From positions 186,001 through 250,000 of the forward strand of contig JAGTXK010000073.1 in the NCBI GenBank assembly GCA_019096195.1: 64,000 nt of DNA, given 5' to 3'. Source of the DNA: Boletus sp. NGJ. Lineage: Eukaryota > Basidiomycota > Agaricomycetes > Boletales > Boletaceae. Shown here piece after piece: positions 57,961 through 64,000 of the stretch. A model generated the notes under the pieces. That model had not been told where the DNA came from, made no database searches, and worked only from the letters and a program-made list of their open reading frames with translations. Position 1 is the first letter of the stretch; every line of letters starts with the position of its first letter. A program made the position numbers and the translations under genes.

Positions 57961-59661
57961 TACTAATCCGTCCTACGGACACGCCGCATGTAATGTCTGA
58001 CATTGGGGCGATATGATCCCCGCTGGACAATAAACACAGAAATAATTTTTTTTTAAAAAGGCCATCATTGAGAGTTGGCGGAACCTAATCGATGATCTAC
58101 AAAATCAGGTTCGTGATCCAACATGCACCTTCGCCGGAATGGGCGCTTTGATGTACTATTGGTCCCGAACAAATATAGCGTCCCTCCTTGTCACGCCGAC
58201 ATGTCGGCAGCTGAACGTGAGTCGTACGACTCGGTCGAGGGCTCATCTGGATCATACCTAACCCCTGAAGACTCTTAGATCATTGTCCACACGGTTCGCA
58301 GTGGTTAATGTCGGCAGCGCGTGAGACTCCGATCTCGGTTGTTGCTCGACTCGCTGGTACAGGGACAAATGCCATCACGGTGACTGAGTCGGAAGGGGTG
58401 GTTGTACCATAAGTATTAAAGCAAGCATCTCCGTCAAGAGGCGAGTGGCGTGCTATCTATGTCATACAGGGAGCGTTCTAGAATGGAAGCTGAAGCCTCT
58501 ACCAGACAAGTTTACGGAGCCCCTCTTTCCGCACAAGGGTTTGGCGTTATTGCGCACAGGTCCTTGATATGAGCGCAAATTTGCATGCTCCCTGACAGTT
58601 GAGCTTTCCATTCTTCTTGATATATGGATCGGATTCACAACACACAGCATTGAAAGAGCTGTGGACAGCATTCGGTCCCTCGAAATGAATTTTCTTTCGC
58701 AATGACTGGTTCGTTGAACTTTCGTTCACAATTCATGCAAGCTACTACAATGACCTTATCACAGAGCACGGTGACATTCGTTGTTCTATGCGGAACAATG
58801 AAACTGTCCGCTTCCCCGAGTGTGATGGGGCATGTCACCAGCTGCCAGCGAGAGCCCCATTAGACTATGTGAGCTTCAACGAGAAATGTGTACTACACCG
58901 TCACATTTCCGCGAAACGTTATCTGTGGTTCTAAAGTGCTACCGAAATCAGCAATACAAGGCAGCATGGGCCTTCCAACGTCCTCCACTCCAGGTATTTT
59001 TGGATTCTCCGCACAAAGTGTTGTTCCACCCAGAATGTTCTCCCGCAATCCACCCACCTTTCACACGATTTCATTAAAGAGGCAGCGGATCGCGAGATCA
59101 ATGATTCGGGCGGTCACCGGGCACGCTCAATACATCTATGACATGACACATTCCAGCCGTACGTGCCCCGTTCTGGCGCGCTTCACTCGTTTTCCCAACA
59201 TTTCGGTCGATTGCGACCCGTAAGACTTTCGTCGGTTCTAGAAGATGAGCTCGCTGAGCTGAAGTATCCAATCAATGTTCGTGATCTTCGCCTATACTAA
59301 CGTCGGAATAATTGGAGTGACGCCACCCGATATTTACGGACTTCGATTGATCCGTTATGAGGTTGCTGTTAGACCAAGGGCCTTGTGGTCTGCCAATCCG
59401 CAAAGACGTGTTTGTAACGAGGTTCTGATTGGAGGACGGGTGACGAAATTGTACCTTGCTGATGCCATATGCTGCTCGTCATATTGAACAGACGAGTCAT
59501 ACTTGCGTGACTCTGCAACAAATGTGTATGTACGCAAAAAGGTCCACCGCAGGGTTGAAACCCGCGAGACCCCTGAATTTGGATTTCGGCTCAGATAAAC
59601 ACAAAGTTAAGTTCGCTAATTTGCATGGCAACACGCGTCTCGGTCAGCATCACCTGGGACC
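57961..59661. other. Gene-free stretch, nothing assignable
   Basis: Scattered short frames on both strands (e.g. 58832-59223) without domain or exon structure. It may contain further decayed transposon DNA. Confidence 0.45.
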
Positions 59662-60899
59662 TCAGGGGCACTCTGTCGGATCCCAATCCGTCACGAGAGC
59701 TGCGTAGTTATGGTCAGCGGGTTTCAGTAATGAACTCCTAACCAACCTTCATTCAGGGAATCCAAACACTCAACCTCCTCTTTCTGCAGCTCAAAGTCGT
59801 ATATCCGCGTGTTCGAGATGATCCGTCCCTTGTGTGATGATTTGGGCAGGGGGATAAATCCCTGCACCAACCATGTAAGTTGACTTAAATCGGATGAAGG
59901 TTGTTCGGATCCGCTCATACCTTTTGCAGCGAATATCTCAACAAAATCTGAGCGGGCTCTTTCTTATAGCTTTTCGCAAGCGTCGTTATAGCGGGGTGTT
60001 TGAACCGCATCGCCTCGACAAGCGGAGCCCATGCCTCTAACAGGATACCACGTCGTGTGCAATACTCGACGATGGCCGTCCGCGTCATAAACGGATGGAG
60101 ATCGACCTGCGTGTTTCGCCGGTGAGGTGGATGCCGTACAAGTCGAGTTTCAGACCGTGACCCACCTGATTCACTGCTGGGTCTGGTAAACCCTTGCCCA
60201 GTAACTCCCCCATATGTCCCACACCAAAGTTGCTTATCCCGATGCTCTTCAGCTTGCCCTCCTTCTGGGCCTCCGCGATGGCTTCCCAGCTCTCTCGACG
60301 CATCTGCGGTCCTCCGAGAGGGCTATGAATGAGATACAAGTCAATGTACCCCAGACCACACTCCTTGAGGGACTTGTCGATCGCTTTGACCGCGTTGGTT
60401 TTACCATTGTTCGATTTCAGCTTGGAGGTGTAGAAGATGTCAGATCGCTGGAGACCGTTGTCGTTGATGAACTCGCGGATGGCACGTCCACACCCTTGCT
60501 CGTTGTTGTACCAGTCCGCGGAGTCCTACGGAGGCGCGTTGGCGCTGCAGATCGTGTGTCCGAGAGAGAGAGCTCCGTGTTACTCACGATGTGTCGGTAG
60601 CCTGCCTGACTCGGGGGATGGTTCGTCAAATTCAATGCGTTCAGCGCTGTCGCCGTGGAACAGGCTGACCTCGAGTGCCCACCGCACCGCCTTGTGAGCT
60701 TCGTCGTTGCTCATCTGGTAAGTACCTATGTCCATGTTTCGGGACAGGCGTCTTTCGCTTCCTGGTTCTCATCTACGCACCAAACCCCAAGACAGGGATC
60801 TCATTCCCGTCATTCAACTGAGGTGTTTCTGTCAATTGATTGTCCGCGATCAACCGTAACGCTCACTTTGTACTTTGATTGCAACGTCAAGGTCGTCAT
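59662..60899 (-). CDS. Aldo-keto reductase (280 aa)
   Basis: Model complement(join(59662..59699,59747..59861,59921..60106,60166..60525,60588..60605,60670..60725,60781..60817,60867..60899)). Eight exons, one of 18 nt (AGYRHI), all in frame. The start is MTTLTLQSKYKLNDGNEIPV. The catalytic tetrad is complete: Asp49 (HIDSADWY), Tyr54, Lys83 (YTSKL) and His115 (DLYLIHSPLGG). Signature segments AGYRHIDSADWYNNE, SIGISNFGVGHM and the cofactor-binding FIPLPKSSHKGRI are present. It is an NAD(P)H-dependent carbonyl reductase of the TIM-barrel family, close in layout to fungal AKR3-type enzymes; the substrate is not predictable. Length is slightly short but normal. Confidence 0.94.
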
Positions 60900-61928
60900 G
60901 TTTGCAGCTGCCCTTGACAAGACAAGTTCAACCAATGTCGCATAGCGACCTGCCCCTTATCCTCACTGGCAGACTTTCGTCATCACATGCCATTGGCTAG
61001 CGACGACAAACGGAATGACTCGACATAAAAGCATTCGAAAGATGCCAAGCTTGTCTTCCGAGTTCCTGCACGTCTCAACGCGGCACCGAGCAAGAGGAAA
61101 GAATGTATGATTATCCAAGGCTATGTTATTTTACAACAAAAAATACTGCAACTCCCAAAAGTCATCTGTAGAAAGGTGATCAATGAACAATATTCAATGG
61201 CACAAATGCTCGCTGCGCCAAAATGGATCAGACATCCAAAGGAAGGTCCTTGCGACCCTCATCGCGCCGACCCCCGCTTCCCGCCCAGCGCACCAAAAAG
61301 GCGGCCCACACTCGGCACATGCTTTTGGGTTCACACGGCTCGAGGGGGATTATGAGCGTTCCGCATTGGAGGAGTGCTCCAACTGGAGGGCGCTAGAGTG
61401 GAAACTGCGAATAAACGGAATGCTTCATCACACCAAGTGGCGCAGCAGAGCAATATATAACACAACCGAATGAAAACTCACCCATTTGTTGGGTACACCG
61501 TCGAGCAAGAGAGTCGTCATGTAGTTTCACCTGGCTGGGTAGGACATCAGCGACGAACGTTTAAAAAGCAGATAAAAGTAAGGTATCAGACAAAATGGCA
61601 CTGGCAAGTACACTGTGCGCTCCGGAGAGCGCTGTTCGTTGCGAACGAACTGCTCTGTTCCTCGGCATGGTCGTGTAGGACGGGGAAGAGAATAAAGTCA
61701 TCACAAAAAGACAAAAAACCGAAGGCAAGTGACACTTACACTGTGGCTCGAAAGAATGAATATGGTGTTCGATGCGAAGAAAATTTATAGCCTAGGCTGA
61801 GTTTGGTAATGGTCTGTGCGCGTTGATTACATAACCAGCTTTATAAGCTTTCGGTGACGCTGTATGGACTCCAACATTGACGACGACGACGACGAGAAAG
61901 TGATCACCGCCTCAATATTGAAGTCCTG
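60900..61928. other. Divergent intergenic region
   Basis: About 1 kb between start codons of the aldo-keto reductase and the RING-like gene. A GAC-repeat tract (GACGACGACGACGAGAA) lies at about 61878-61897, just before the second start. No coding signal. Confidence 0.45.
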
Positions 61929-63427
61929 ATGTCCGCAGTAGACCTTCCGATTCATCAACCAGTCATTCCAGAACGCCGACCTCACCCACTGGATATCATT
62001 GACGTCGATGCGCTCGATGCTGACGATATTGTTTATGTCGGCTCAGCGCACCCCAGCCAAAGGAGACGTGTAGAAGAGGATGGGAGTGTCGTCCCAGTGA
62101 CCGAGGAGGCCATCCATGTCACCGACAGCGAAGATGACAACGAAATTCAATTCATCGGCCATAACCCTGCCCGACCGCAGCCCCCTCTTGGTAAGTCCCG
62201 CATCTTGTGTGTGCGGTACACTCATTAAATTCGATGACAGTCAGAAGGGAACGCCTTTTTTCTCCTCCACCCCCTCCACAAATCGGTGGTGTCCCCCCGG
62301 TACCACCGATCCCCCATAGATTCCTGGCACTGCGTCAGGGCCCACCCCCCGGACTTGTCATTCCAAACGAAGACCCACTCCCATTCGAAGTTGATTTGCG
62401 ACCCCCACCTTCCGCTGAACAGCCACTTCCAACTGCTGCGGCCCCATCTCATTATGTTCCATCAATGGGCTTTGGTGGCGCATTACTGGCGGGTGTGCGG
62501 CGAATCATGGGCCCTCGTAACACTCCCCATCGGTTTGAACGCCGTAACAGCTGGGGCGTCTCCGGTTCATTTATCATGCGATTGGATCCCTTCGACTTTA
62601 CAAGCAGGGAGGAAGACGATTTATTAGATGGACTGGACGAGATAGACTTCTTGGGTGAGGAGGACAACTCCTTTGCCGGTGGAAGAGTGAGAAGTCAAAT
62701 AGAGCGAGCGTTCAAGCAACGCGATCGTGAAGCCGATTATAAACCAGATTACACCCACCCAGACCGGCCATTGCCTGGTTTCACACACGATTTCTCCCCC
62801 GCATCATCATCTTCCCCCGCCACCGAGGAGGTCAACACTCCTCCATCGCGTTGCGCTAGCGGTAGTGGCACCCGGTTATGCGAAATTACCCTGGTATGTG
62901 CTGCTTGTCGTGACCCTCTTATTCTCGGAGCCTCCGACGTCGGGGAGGGCCGCGCCAAGCGGAAGTTGTGGGGCTTGCGCTGCGGCCATTTACTCGATGG
63001 AAAATGCACTGAGAAGTTGATGGAGCCTACTCCACCAATTTGCGATGCAACCGGATCAAGCAGCAGGGAAATAGCTACAGAACGGACGGACTATCTGCCA
63101 TCATCGAGCCAAGATGCCATGGTTGTTGATTCCGATGCCGGTTCAATGCGATCACGGTTGCGCCCACGTCGTGGTATAGCAGAGCCATTTCCCTCGGCGT
63201 CCTACCCAGTGCCTGTCACCCCCTCGAGTGGGCATCGTGGTGCTGCCACTAGGGTAACCCACCGAAGTAGTCGCAAAGGTAAAGGAAAGATGAAGGCCCC
63301 TGTCGTAGAGGCTGAGCACGAGTGGAGTTGCCCGGTCAGTGGGTGCGGACGTTTCCATCTCAGCTTGTTAATGGACGGACGATGGATGATGGATGAGAAG
63401 AGAGGTGCCATTGCAGTGTTTGTCTGA
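61929..63427 (+). CDS. RING-like protein with SUMO-interaction-like motifs (482 aa)
   Basis: Model join(61929..62190,62241..63427), intron 50 nt. The N-terminus holds hydrophobic-acidic segments LDIIDVDALDADDIVYVG, EAIHVTDSEDDNEI and QFIG that resemble SUMO-interaction motifs. A central region is Pro-rich. The C-terminal third has CAAC, RCGHLLDGKC and, after a long Ser-rich insert, CPVSGCGRFH. Together these give a Cys/His spacing like a RING finger with an extended middle. A basic run, RKGKGKMK, could be a nuclear signal. It may be a nuclear E3 ligase of SUMO-targeted type; this is inference from motif layout, not from a close match. Confidence 0.75.
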
Positions 63428-64000
63428 TTGCGTGGTGAGTTTGATGTACGTTGTGTCCTAGCCTTGGACTTGCATATCCTTGCAGATATTGTAATGTTGC
63501 ATGGCACTGTGATTCCTAACATAATTTATATCACATACGTATTGTAGTACCAGCACTTGTCTGGTCAGTTATCCAACGACTCAATCTATTATCGCAAGAT
63601 CCCCGTGATACAGACTAATCCCCGGGGAGCGAGGAGATGAGATGGATGCTTTGCTCGATAATAGCGACCGTGGAGGCCACATGTTCACAATCGAAGGCTT
63701 GGGTTTGCAACGTGTCTTGTTCTGTTTCCACGCGATCTATGGTACTTTCTTTCTTGCCCGCAATTACCATCTTAACTCGCAAAGCACGCGTACTACGCAT
63801 GCTAGAATGGGCAGGATACTGACCATTCCGTGCCTCGTGATCAATATGTCTGTGCTCGTTTCACCAATCGCTTGATATTCACCCGTCATATGCGTGTTTG
63901 TGTTTCGGACCAGATGTTGCTTTCCCGCAGGACTCGCGAATCTAGCCCTTCCCTCGTGCCCAATGCTCCGCTTTTATTTTGGCTGGCTGCGGCCTTTGTG
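63428..64000. other. Window end, no confident gene
   Basis: Overlapping frames exist on both strands at 63615-63875 (plus MDALLDNSDRGGHMF; minus KKESTIDRVETEQDTLQTQ). Neither has a domain or splice context, so none is called. Confidence 0.4.

Noticed and set aside
1-64000. tRNA or rRNA genes, CRISPR arrays, bacterial operons
   Set aside because: No cloverleaf with invariant tRNA boxes or repeat-spacer array was noticed, and the intron-rich gene structure is eukaryotic. A covariance-model search would be needed to exclude small RNAs.

Overview
This window looks like nuclear DNA of a basidiomycete fungus, most likely an Agaricomycete. The genes are broken up by many short GT-AG introns (mostly 46-70 nt). 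The gene types fit: a DUF6533-type seven-helix protein, a BTB protein, a fungal class I terpene synthase, C2H2 regulators and a TKL-like kinase whose loop reads HGDL. Intergenic gaps between housekeeping genes are small, often 100-400 bp. I joined exons by hand, requiring every junction to keep frame and to restore a family motif. Models with several such junctions are strong; domain names come from remembered families, not from a search.

Layout. 1-309: C-terminal end of a C2H2 zinc-finger gene cut by the window edge. 310-9372: gene-poor, with only fragments of an unresolved minus-strand gene (about 4.4-7.4 kb). 9.4-19.4 kb: a large protein of unknown function, a small basic protein, the decapping nuclease RAI1 and a Whi5/Nrm1-like protein. 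20.2-24.8 kb: a SUR7/PalI-type membrane protein with a frame break, a TMEM53/DUF829 hydrolase with a truncated tandem pseudogene copy, and divergently from it a mitochondrial ICT1-type release factor. 25.1-31.7 kb: a DUF6533 membrane protein, an aquaporin, mitochondrial ABHD11 and a BTB protein. 32.9-39.4 kb: a small protein, TSC13, ARV1, GET4 and HSBP1. 40.5-43.3 kb: a terpene synthase and the proteasome chaperone NAS6/gankyrin. 45-51.4 kb: three C2H2 genes, the last fused to a protein kinase. 51.5-56.2 kb: TFB2 of TFIIH and an F-box-like protein. 57-58 kb: a LINE remnant. 59.7-63.4 kb: an aldo-keto reductase and a RING-like protein with SUMO-interaction-like motifs.

Functional picture. Several neighbours act at the endoplasmic reticulum and in lipid metabolism (TSC13, ARV1, GET4), others in RNA and transcription (RAI1, TFB2, Whi5-like, zinc fingers) or in mitochondria (ICT1, ABHD11). 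I see no operon-like logic and no obvious biosynthetic cluster around the terpene synthase. The most unusual item is the kinase-C2H2 fusion gene at 48.6-51.4 kb. Its 3' end and downstream flank are repeated in inverted orientation at the left edge of the window.
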